From: Parabacteroides goldsteinii DSM 19448 = WAL 12034
Lineage (GTDB): Bacteria; Bacteroidota; Bacteroidia; Bacteroidales; Tannerellaceae
Assembly: GCF_000969835.1 (NCBI RefSeq)
Contig: NZ_KQ033912.1
Span: 1,258,216 to 1,322,215 of the forward strand
Length of the DNA: 64,000 nucleotides
Direction of reading: 5' to 3'
Shown here piece by piece: positions 57,501 to 64,000 of the stretch (the first letter of the stretch is position 1; each line of letters opens with the position of its first letter). Under the pieces are notes generated by a model. It searched no databases. It was not told where the DNA came from and saw only the letters and a program-made list of their open reading frames with translations. The translations under genes were made by a program, and so were the position numbers.

Positions 57501-57990
57501 TGGCGGTCTTACCTGGTATGCAGACGGCAACGACCTGTCAGACCCTTCAAAACGTCATTTGACAGACCAGCCTGCCGGATCTACAGTTAACGGTAACATG
57601 GTTTACGATAACGGTGTAATCCAGCCGGGTGTTAAGCAGGACGGTACTCCGAACAATACGATCATCACTGCCGGTGAATCATATTACAACCAATACGGTT
57701 GGGGATATTCCGGAAACATCACCTACGAAAACGCAATACAGAAGAATTCATATGTAAAGATGCGTGAACTGAGCCTTGGTTACAGATTACCGAAAAACAT
57801 CACTTCCAAATTCGGTTGTAAGAACCTGATGGTTTCCGTATACGGTCGTAACCTGTTCTACTTCTATAAGAGCCTGAAAGAATTCGATGCAGAATGTACA
57901 GACGGTACAACCTGGATCACGCAGGCACAGATTGGTGGTTCAACAGCCACAACACGTTCATTCGGCTTCTCATTACGTGCAAGCTTCTAA
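54595..57990 (+). CDS. SusC/RagA TonB-dependent transporter without STN domain
   Basis: 1131 residues. Signal peptide to about 25, carboxypeptidase-like domain about 38-112 (SVVVKGTTNGTITDTEGNF), DEVVVTAMGIKKDAKKLGYA near 120, plug, barrel ending in GFSLRASF. There is no STN domain, which fits the absence of any sigma/FecR gene nearby. It starts 122 bp after the candidate recombination site at 54455-54473, so expression may depend on DNA inversion. Confidence 0.96.
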   Translation: MLKNFKPVSLILVAGAMTLPVSASANFAPEKHETAISQQNGKVTGTVEDEFGPIAGASVVVKGTTNGTITDTEGNFSLSDVKNGSVIQISFIGYATKEVTYTGQSSLSVLLAEDTQKLDEVVVTAMGIKKDAKKLGYAVSTIDAGELIKTGTPDFATSLYGKASGVRIQAAPGGGTSSVSISVRGLSSITGTTQPLIVMDGVPIHNGDANKDGYWTNQRVESNGMVDINPEDIESISILKGAAASALYGSEAANGVVMITSKSGKGQSGLGVDFSANVSFDKVAYMPSIQKEFGPGYDNALLATASEFEQQTGFQNTRTDRNGNQVISPRNTYYSWGRPYDYTTQLYNYNGAIRTYAPIDHNQWNDVFQTGINQTYNLAITNGTEKGNLRFSYTYMDNTPTQLNSHNNKHNFALSGSANILKNLKVDYSANYMRQHVKNRAYRISRLLTNYAGMFTGYDDIAAMKNSTVTSLGYMNVPYTSNTLTPDEAWDWNPANYQMSSEYFWNILGKEQLEDNNRFIASVTPSWEIIPGLTARGRLSTDLTYNVIENKNSTETPNVFRQPGNYTGSYSLKNSKYEIYYGDIMLMFDRTFAEKYNVAATAGWSARQESQFDTSVSTRGGLSVENWFHLNSSGLTPANPSMKKASLLKQAFFATASFGYDSWAYVEGTVRQEKTSTLYPGSNTFVYPSVNGSVIYSSLLKDNKPEWLDYGKIRLSYGVVGNAPEIYKAATGYNQSAVGSYIYNQVPQALGNNEIQPEQKYEFELGWENKFLGNRLGFELSYYQNTVKDQILQTTTSASSGGTSIWMNVGELKNAGVEMSLYGTVIQTKDWNWDIRANWSWNKNEVTKLIDGINSIDHSTVDNGAAVLQSRVGRPMGDWYVYGTVKDENGNKVVGDNGLYIVDYTERQRAGNAMPKVVGGISTSLNYKDFYLDATIDFRIGGDVLNLPYQYMTELGILDCTLDNRDASRGGLTWYADGNDLSDPSKRHLTDQPAGSTVNGNMVYDNGVIQPGVKQDGTPNNTIITAGESYYNQYGWGYSGNITYENAIQKNSYVKMRELSLGYRLPKNITSKFGCKNLMVSVYGRNLFYFYKSLKEFDAECTDGTTWITQAQIGGSTATTRSFGFSLRASF

Positions 57991-58030
57991 TTGACGAAAA
58001 ATAATATAGAATATTAAAATTGAAAGATTT

Positions 58031-59638
58031 ATGAAAAAAATATATGCACTCGCACTTGGATGTGCTGCCCTTCTGGCAACGTCTTCCTGTAGTGACGACA
58101 AATTCACGGATCAATATCAGGACCCGTCAAAGACACAGACGGTATCATGCCCGGCCTTGATGGTTGGAGTATGGCAAGCCTCTAATACATGGATGAATCC
58201 GGTCTATTACAGATATTACGTATCTTCCACCACTTCCGGGTTATTCTCCGGAGTGATCGGTCATACAAACAGTAAAGACCGCTTTGCCGGTGCTGGCCAG
58301 GGTTACTTCAACGAACGTTGGAGAAACTTCTACAACACTGTCACCCAGTACAGGGTGTTGGAAACCGAATTCAACAACCTTCCGGAAGAAGAAAAAGAAG
58401 ACTATCGTATCTTCTTCTTGCTGGGACGTACGGTAATGGAAGAACAACTTTATGAAGTTTGTTCCTCCTGGGGTGGAGTACCATTCTCTGAAGCCGGCAC
58501 ATTATGGGCAACAGGAGACGTAGAAGCTTCCAAACCTAAATACGACTCGGATATCGATTTGTATAGAATGATCCTGAGCGACCTGGACGAAGTCAACACA
58601 TACCTCAACGGCCGTTCGCTTACAGCCAATGCCAGTACTTACCTGAATGCAGAAGACTATGTGAACAACGGTGATATCACCTTATGGCGTAAATATGTGA
58701 ACTCCCTGCGTTTACGTGTAGCTACTCACCTGGCTTCTAACGGCGACCTGGTAAGTGAAGCACGTGCTGCGATCAAAACCATGTTGGAAAATCCCGGTAC
58801 TTATCCGATGGTAGATCTAAACTCTGATAATATCACAGTGCCACAAACCGACGATGACCAGTTTGATTTTGACCGCGACCTGCAAAATGCAATCGAGAAT
58901 TCAACTTACAACCGCATGTCCGGCCCAATGCAACGCGCATTGAATGCCAACACCAATAATCCGGACCCACGTTTGAAAGTCTTGTATGACAGTAACTGGA
59001 ATAACGAATATATCGGCCTCGATCCGTCTGAAACACTCACGGAACAGGAAACGAATATGAGTATCTCTACACATGGTACGGCTAAATATTACGCAGCCCT
59101 GGATACATCGACCTTCACCCGTAACCCCGGATTCCCGGGACTCTGGATGACAGCAGCCGAAGTTGCTTTCATGAAGGCGGAGGCCTATGCCAACAACTGG
59201 GCTACCGGTAATGCCAAGAGCGAATATATCAACGGTATAAAACTTTCCACTGAATTCTATTTCGATTTGAATTCAACCGGTACCTACCGTGATCCGTTAA
59301 CTCCTCCCTCAGCAGCCGAAGTTGAAGCATATGCTGAAACACAATGGGACGCCAGCAATCCGCAAAAGAGTATCCTGACACAGCGTTGGATCCATCACGG
59401 TGCTATCCAGGAATATGAAGCATGGAATGTTGTCCGCCGTACCGGATATCCGGAAATTTATTTCAAACGCGACCCGCAGTCTGTCGCAACTCCGCTTCCT
59501 CTGGACCGCATCCAGTATCCGGCTGACGAAAAAGACTATAACTCAGCCAACCTGAATGCCCATCTGGGAGGTAAGGAAGACAGCTGGTACGCTCCTTTGA
59601 ACTGGATGAAGAGCAATTGGTACACCACTGTTGAATAA
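58031..59638 (+). CDS. SusD-like surface lipoprotein (SusD_2/RagB type)
   Basis: 535 residues; lipobox LLATSSC (Cys20) followed by SDDKFTDQ, an acidic surface-export signal. SusD-like_2 pattern as at 36643 (FTDQYQDPSKT near the start, RRTGYPEIYFKRDP and RIQYPADEKDYN near the end). Partner of the SusC 40 bp upstream; no hydrolase follows, so the cargo is unknown. Confidence 0.92.
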   Translation: MKKIYALALGCAALLATSSCSDDKFTDQYQDPSKTQTVSCPALMVGVWQASNTWMNPVYYRYYVSSTTSGLFSGVIGHTNSKDRFAGAGQGYFNERWRNFYNTVTQYRVLETEFNNLPEEEKEDYRIFFLLGRTVMEEQLYEVCSSWGGVPFSEAGTLWATGDVEASKPKYDSDIDLYRMILSDLDEVNTYLNGRSLTANASTYLNAEDYVNNGDITLWRKYVNSLRLRVATHLASNGDLVSEARAAIKTMLENPGTYPMVDLNSDNITVPQTDDDQFDFDRDLQNAIENSTYNRMSGPMQRALNANTNNPDPRLKVLYDSNWNNEYIGLDPSETLTEQETNMSISTHGTAKYYAALDTSTFTRNPGFPGLWMTAAEVAFMKAEAYANNWATGNAKSEYINGIKLSTEFYFDLNSTGTYRDPLTPPSAAEVEAYAETQWDASNPQKSILTQRWIHHGAIQEYEAWNVVRRTGYPEIYFKRDPQSVATPLPLDRIQYPADEKDYNSANLNAHLGGKEDSWYAPLNWMKSNWYTTVE

Positions 59639-59703
59639 CAAATAAACAGAGATATATCCACAGTAAATAATTACAACATAATTGATGGAAAATTGTGGAG
59701 TCG

Positions 59704-59736
59704 AAACCGCCCCGAAGTGATTCGCGGCGGTTTTTT
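59704..59736 (+). terminator. Rho-independent terminator after susD
   Basis: AAACCGCC (59704-59711) pairs with GGCGGTTT (59726-59733) and six T residues occupy 59731-59736. It separates the SusCD pair from the thiamine operon. Confidence 0.9.
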
Positions 59737-59739
59737 CCA

Positions 59740-59771
59740 TTTGTACAATTCCCTGACTTTCCTTATCTTTG
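59740..59771 (+). promoter_or_regulatory. Promoter of the thiamine operon
   Basis: TTTG (59740-59743), 20-bp spacer, TATCTTTG (59764-59771): a textbook match to the Bacteroidetes consensus, placing transcription start just before the riboswitch. Confidence 0.85.
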
Positions 59772-59780
59772 TACCCCGAA

Positions 59781-59879
59781 TACAAAGGGGTGCTTGCCAC
59801 GTACCGATACAGTACGTGCCGCAGGCTGAGATTATACCCATATTACCTGATACGGATAATGCCGGCGAAGGGAATTGTA
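59781..59879 (+). promoter_or_regulatory. TPP riboswitch (THI element)
   Basis: Conserved blocks in order: GGGGTGC, the CTGAGA box (GGCTGAGATTATACCC), ACCTGAT, GGATAATGCC and GCGAAGGGAA. The closing stem P1 is formed by ACAA and TTGT at the ends; a variable P3-type hairpin is CACGTAC-N7-GTACGTG (59799-59819). It senses thiamine pyrophosphate and should shut off the receptor, transporter and kinase genes downstream. Confidence 0.97.
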
Positions 59880-59954
59880 AAACATGGTATACTTCTTCAC
59901 ACAACACACCTCTCCTATTCACTTATCAGGTTTTTAAACATTAAGGTAAAAAGG

Positions 59955-62156
59955 ATGAAAAGTGTATTGATTATCTGTGCCGGATCTCTGGCAACATTCG
60001 CAGCAGCGGGAAACCGTCCCGACCCTGTCGATTCTCTCAAAATTTCACGTGACTTATCGCTGGACGAAGTAGTCGTCACCGCCACCAAAGTAGCCAAAGG
60101 TACTCCGGTGGCTTACAGCGAAGTATCCAAAGACGAACTCAGCCGCAAAAACGATGGCCAGGGTATCCCCTATCTCATCTCCCAATCCCCTTCCGTCATC
60201 ATGACTTCGGACGCCGGGACAGGTATCGGCTATTCGGGTTTCCGTATCCGCGGCACAGACGCCAACCGCATCAACATCACGGTCAACGGCGTACCGGTTA
60301 ACGACTCCGAGTCTCACACCGTTTTCTGGGCCAACATGTCCGATTTCGCATCTTCCGTCGATAACATACAGATACAACGGGGAGCCGGGACATCGACCAA
60401 CGGAGCCGCCGCCTTCGGTGCCACCGTCGCCATGCAAACGCAAAAGCCGGACCTGAAACCGTATGCCGAATACAGCCTTTCGGCAGGTTCGTTCGGAACC
60501 GTCAAAAACTCAGTCAAAACAGGAACCGGGTTACTCCGGGATCATTTCGTTTTCGACGCCCGCTACTCCAACGTCCAAAGCGACGGATACATCGACCGGG
60601 CAACAGCCAATATGCACTCTTATTTCGGCTCAGCCACCTATTACGGCGACAACACTCTGGTCCGCTTCCAGACATTCGGCAATATAGAAAAAACGTATCA
60701 GGCCTGGAACGGTGTCCCTTCCATTTATCTGGAAAGCGACCGGACCTACAACCCTTGCGGAGAATATAAAGAGAACGGCGTTAAAAAATTCTACGACAAC
60801 CAGACAGACAATTACCGGCAGCAAAACTACCACCTGATGGCAAGTCAGCGACTGAGCGACCTGTGGAATATGAACCTGACACTCCATTACACACATGGAG
60901 AAGGATATTACGAAGACTATAAGCCCAATGAAGAATTTACAAAATACAAACTCCCCGAGTCTTATATCAACGGGAAAGGCGACACAATCGTCAAGTCCGA
61001 CCTCGTCCGCCGTAAATGGCTGGACAACGACTTTTACGGTATCGTTTACAGTGCGAACTATCGTTCCGAACGTCTCCAGATGAGCTTCGGTTCAGCTGTC
61101 AATAAATATGTAGGCGACCATTTCGGCCGTGTCATGTGGGTCAAAAATGCAGAAGCACTCCCCTCGCCTGACTACGAATATTACCGTAACAGAGGGAACA
61201 AACTGGATTATAACTTTTACGTAAAAGGCAACTACCGGTTCCACCCCTACCTGAACGGATACCTCGACCTGCAATACCGTGGCATCCATTACACGATCAA
61301 AGGAAGTGACGACAATACCGGTAAGGAAATCTACGTCAACAAAAACTGGAACTTCTTCAACCCGAAAGCCGGTATCAATTTCCAGAAAGGCGGTCATAAT
61401 GCTTTCGTCTCTTTCTCCGTCGCCAACCGTGAACCCAATCGCGACAATTTTACGGAAGCCGCAGTCAACGAACGTCCTACTCACGAAACACTCTACGACT
61501 ACGAAGCCGGTTACAGCTTCGGCAACCAACGTTTCCGCGCCGGAGCCAATCTTTATTTTATGGACTACAACAACCAATTGATCCTGAGTGGAAAAATCAG
61601 CGAAATCGGTGAAGCATTGACCAGCAATATCAAAGACAGCTACCGCATGGGAATTGAACTGACCGGAGGCGCAAGTATCACCCACTGGCTGGACTGGAAC
61701 GGAAACATCACTCTGAGCCGTAACAAAATAAAGAATTTCACTCATTATATAGATGACTTCGATAACGGAGGCCAGGCAAGTTATTATCTGGGAACAACCG
61801 ACATCGCCTTCTCTCCCGGCATCATCGCCAACAGCATGTTCGATTTCAACCTGAAAGGATTCTCCGCCAGCTTCAACTCACAGTTTGTAGGCCGTCAATA
61901 CATCGACAATACCTCCACCAAAGACCGTTCCATCGATCCCTATTTCGTGAACAGCCTGCGTGTCGGATACGTTTTCAAACCGAAGTTTGTCAAGGAGATC
62001 GGCGTCAACGTCACCATCAACAACCTCTTCAATGAGAAATACGAAACAAACGCCTGGGTATATACCTACATCAGCAAAGGGATCGTCAACAAAGACGACG
62101 GTTATTTCACCCAGGCCGGCACAAACGCCATGGTCAGAGTAACAATCAGGTTCTAG
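59955..62156 (+). CDS. TonB-dependent outer-membrane receptor, thiamine-regulated
   Basis: Start at 59955 (733 residues) gives a signal peptide (MKSVLIICAGSLATFAAAG); the frame is open further upstream, but that part is the riboswitch. Plug: LDEVVVTATKVAKGTPVAYS through GYSGFRIRGTDANRINITVNGVPVND; barrel ending in MVRVTIRF. No STN or carboxypeptidase-like domain. With the TPP riboswitch and pnuT it is probably the outer-membrane thiamine(-phosphate) importer. Base composition is clearly richer in G+C than the downstream nuclease gene. Confidence 0.93.
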   Translation: MKSVLIICAGSLATFAAAGNRPDPVDSLKISRDLSLDEVVVTATKVAKGTPVAYSEVSKDELSRKNDGQGIPYLISQSPSVIMTSDAGTGIGYSGFRIRGTDANRINITVNGVPVNDSESHTVFWANMSDFASSVDNIQIQRGAGTSTNGAAAFGATVAMQTQKPDLKPYAEYSLSAGSFGTVKNSVKTGTGLLRDHFVFDARYSNVQSDGYIDRATANMHSYFGSATYYGDNTLVRFQTFGNIEKTYQAWNGVPSIYLESDRTYNPCGEYKENGVKKFYDNQTDNYRQQNYHLMASQRLSDLWNMNLTLHYTHGEGYYEDYKPNEEFTKYKLPESYINGKGDTIVKSDLVRRKWLDNDFYGIVYSANYRSERLQMSFGSAVNKYVGDHFGRVMWVKNAEALPSPDYEYYRNRGNKLDYNFYVKGNYRFHPYLNGYLDLQYRGIHYTIKGSDDNTGKEIYVNKNWNFFNPKAGINFQKGGHNAFVSFSVANREPNRDNFTEAAVNERPTHETLYDYEAGYSFGNQRFRAGANLYFMDYNNQLILSGKISEIGEALTSNIKDSYRMGIELTGGASITHWLDWNGNITLSRNKIKNFTHYIDDFDNGGQASYYLGTTDIAFSPGIIANSMFDFNLKGFSASFNSQFVGRQYIDNTSTKDRSIDPYFVNSLRVGYVFKPKFVKEIGVNVTINNLFNEKYETNAWVYTYISKGIVNKDDGYFTQAGTNAMVRVTIRF

Positions 62157-62169
62157 AAAAATATAAATT

Positions 62170-62763
62170 ATGGAACAACTATTAGAATATTTCGGTGTCA
62201 TTACAGGTTTTCTCTACCTGTTATTAGAGATCAGGCAGCATAAAGCAATGTGGGTAGTAGGCTTCCTCACCTCCCTGGTCTACGTATTTGTCTTTTTCTT
62301 CTCAAAGATATATGCCGATATGGGGCTGAATATCTACTATGTTGCCATCAGCATTTACGGTTTCAAAAAATGGACCTGTACGAAAAAAAGCGTCACTGAA
62401 GAGAAAGTCTCCGATGACCTGATTTTCTACCGTCATATCACCTGGCCGTTATTAGCAGGGATAGCTTCCGCTATCCTCGCTATATACGCCCTATTATATT
62501 ACGTACTCCATAACTTCACAGACTCCCCCATCCCGATGGGCGACGCCTTCACCACCTCCGTCGGCATCGTAGCCACCTGGATGCTGGCCCGCCGTATCAT
62601 CGAACACTGGATCTTCTGGGTAATCGTCAATTTCGTATCCGTTTATCTTTATTACCTCCGTGGCCTCTATCCAACCATGTTTTTGTACATTTGCTACGCA
62701 ATATTGGCCATCGTCGGATATTTCACCTGGAAAAAGAAAGGAATAAATAAAGAACGGATATGA
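62170..62763 (+). CDS. pnuT: PnuC-family thiamine transporter PnuT
   Basis: 197 residues with about seven hydrophobic segments and the family features MWVVGFLTSLVYVFVFF and NIYYVAISIYGFKKW. PnuC-type proteins bring in nicotinamide riboside, but members under TPP riboswitches (PnuT) carry thiamine. The gene begins 13 bp after the receptor stop. Confidence 0.9.
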   Translation: MEQLLEYFGVITGFLYLLLEIRQHKAMWVVGFLTSLVYVFVFFFSKIYADMGLNIYYVAISIYGFKKWTCTKKSVTEEKVSDDLIFYRHITWPLLAGIASAILAIYALLYYVLHNFTDSPIPMGDAFTTSVGIVATWMLARRIIEHWIFWVIVNFVSVYLYYLRGLYPTMFLYICYAILAIVGYFTWKKKGINKERI

Positions 62764-62823
62764 AATGTTGAAAATAAACTCTACATTTGTGAGGTATTAC
62801 AAACTTATAAAAAACAAAACCTT

Positions 62824-63885
62824 ATGAATGTAATTCTTAAATCTGACATTGAATATAAGCAATGGCTCACCGATCTTAAATTCCGTATACGAAACAGCCA
62901 AATCAAAGCGGCATTGAAAGTTAATACAGAATTAATCAACCTATATTGGGAGCTTGGAAAGGAAATTGTTTCCAAACAGGAACAATCACAGTGGGGGGAT
63001 GGCTTGATAAAACAATTAAGTTCAGATCTACAGCAGGAATTTCCTAATATGAAAGGTTTCTCTATCAGCAATATCAAATACATAAAACAATGGTATCTAT
63101 TTTATTATAAAGGCATTACAATTGGCCAACAACTTGTTGGCCAATTAGAAAATACATTTAACATTCAAGAGTTAGTATCCCAAATCCCCTGGGGCCATAA
63201 TCTTCGTATTATTGCTCAATGCAAATCCACAGAAGAAGCTATGTTCTATATCCATAAAACCATCGAATATGGCTGGAGTCGCAGTATTCTGGATCAACAC
63301 ATCAAACAACAAGAATTTCAACGAACAAGGCATTCCGTATCAAATTTTTCCCGTTTGTTACCAACAGTCCAGAGTGACCTGGCCCAGGAATTACTAAAAG
63401 ATCCTTACAATTTCGATTTTCTTACACTTACAGATAGCTATAAAGAACGTGAACTGGAAAATGCCTTAACCGACAATATCACGAAATTTTTAATTGAGTT
63501 AGGAGCTGGTTTTGCCTACGTAGGCCGCCAGATACCTTTAAAAGTAGGTAATAAAGAATTTTATCTGGATTTACTCTTTTATCATCTAAAACTACGATGT
63601 TATATTGTTATCGAGTTGAAAGCAACCGATTTCATACCAGAATATACCGGCAAATTAAGTTTTTACCTGACTGCAGTAAATGATTTATTGAAACACCCTG
63701 CAGATAATCCGTCAATAGGTCTGTTGATATGTAAAAATAAAGATAGCTTTATTGCTGAATATTCATTGAAAGGAATTAGTCAGCCCATTGGCGTCTCGGA
63801 ATACGAACTAACTCGCCTATGTCCGGAAGACTTCAAGGGAAGCCTGCCTTCAATAGAAGAAATTGAAGCTGAATTAAAAGAATAA
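62824..63885 (+). CDS. DUF1016/YhcG-family PDDEXK nuclease
   Basis: 353 residues. The DUF1016 N-terminal domain (about 12-145: INLYWELGKEIVSKQEQ, FPNMKGFSISNIKYIKQWY) is followed by a YhcG PDDEXK domain (about 195-320) with FYLDLLFYH (Asp) and VIELKATDF (Glu-x-Lys) as catalytic residues. It interrupts a thiamine operon between pnuT and the kinase gene, is visibly more AT-rich than pnuT and the receptor gene, and has its own TACATTTG (TAnnTTTG) box in the 60-bp gap before it. Horizontal acquisition is likely. Cellular role (mobile-element related, defence or DNA processing) is unknown. Confidence 0.9.
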   Translation: MNVILKSDIEYKQWLTDLKFRIRNSQIKAALKVNTELINLYWELGKEIVSKQEQSQWGDGLIKQLSSDLQQEFPNMKGFSISNIKYIKQWYLFYYKGITIGQQLVGQLENTFNIQELVSQIPWGHNLRIIAQCKSTEEAMFYIHKTIEYGWSRSILDQHIKQQEFQRTRHSVSNFSRLLPTVQSDLAQELLKDPYNFDFLTLTDSYKERELENALTDNITKFLIELGAGFAYVGRQIPLKVGNKEFYLDLLFYHLKLRCYIVIELKATDFIPEYTGKLSFYLTAVNDLLKHPADNPSIGLLICKNKDSFIAEYSLKGISQPIGVSEYELTRLCPEDFKGSLPSIEEIEAELKE

Positions 63886-63911
63886 AGTTTAAAGAAAGGA
63901 ATTAAATACAA

Positions 63912-64000
63912 ATGGAAACATTATATGATTGTGTAGTAGTTGCTAACGGCAGTTTTCCGCAAACAGCGGGGCCTTTGGAATTATTAAAAGCAACACCCGT
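63912..64000 (+). CDS. Thiamine pyrophosphokinase, 5' end only
   Basis: Thirty residues before the window edge: METLYDCVVVANGSF begins like Bacteroidetes thiamine pyrophosphokinases (VVxANGxxP). The kinase makes thiamine pyrophosphate from thiamine, the final step after import by the receptor and PnuT. Position 26 bp after the nuclease gene. The identification is supported by operon context and rests on a short sequence. Confidence 0.7.
   Translation, partial: METLYDCVVVANGSFPQTAGPLELLKATP

Noticed and set aside
59769..59954. Longer start for the thiamine-regulated receptor
   Set aside because: The added 62 codons lie over the TPP riboswitch; the signal peptide begins at 59955.

Overview
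The window is chromosomal DNA from a Bacteroidales gut bacterium, most like Parabacteroides. Grounds: six SusC/SusD outer-membrane pairs, ECF sigma/FecR pairs of the gut Bacteroidetes type, promoters of the TTTG-N19/20-TAnnTTTG class, a TPP-riboswitch gene encoding a TonB-dependent receptor, and a rimP-nusA-infB-cvpA-suf run. Species assignment is inference.

Layout. 1-34220 is a near mirror image of polysaccharide-utilisation loci (PULs) centred at about 16870. The left arm reads on the minus strand and the right arm on the plus strand. Each arm has the order FecR, SusC, SusD, hydrolase, ECF sigma, FecR, SusC, SusD, hydrolase. The hydrolases are a GH123-like protein and a GH-A clan (GH42/35-like) enzyme on the left, and GH29 and GH92 enzymes on the right. 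This set fits host N-/O-glycans or glycolipids. 34362-34943 is an orphan ECF sigma gene. 34952-43633 (minus) is a PUL with sigma, FecR, SusC, SusD and a lipoprotein phosphodiesterase/phosphatase. 43677-53606 (minus) is housekeeping: rimP, nusA, infB, cvpA, sufB, sufC, sufD, then VOC and GNAT genes. 54595-59638 (plus) is a SusC/SusD pair without sigma, FecR or enzyme. 59740-64000 (plus) is a thiamine operon: promoter, TPP riboswitch, TonB-dependent receptor, pnuT, an intruding DUF1016/YhcG nuclease gene, and the start of thiamine pyrophosphokinase.

The most interesting feature is the centre of the mirror. A perfect 47-bp inverted repeat (16512-16558 and 17178-17224) lies inside the coding sequence of two divergent fecR genes. 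The left fecR is complete. The right one is an intact but headless cassette, cut off by a stop codon directly outside the repeat. Inverting the 619-bp spacer would move the upstream region and the 63-residue cytoplasmic anti-sigma head from the left cassette to the right one, in frame, and would again give a 314-residue protein. The junction falls at the cytoplasm/membrane boundary. This looks like a DNA switch that connects one signalling head to either of two periplasmic sensors and their SusCD/hydrolase operons.

A second candidate switch uses the same 15-bp core, AGTTCT-N3-AGAACT (one copy has one mismatch). It flanks about 570 bp upstream of the SusC gene at 54595. The only full TAnnTTTG element I found in that segment points away from susC, as in an OFF orientation. 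No recombinase is encoded in the window, so one would have to act in trans.
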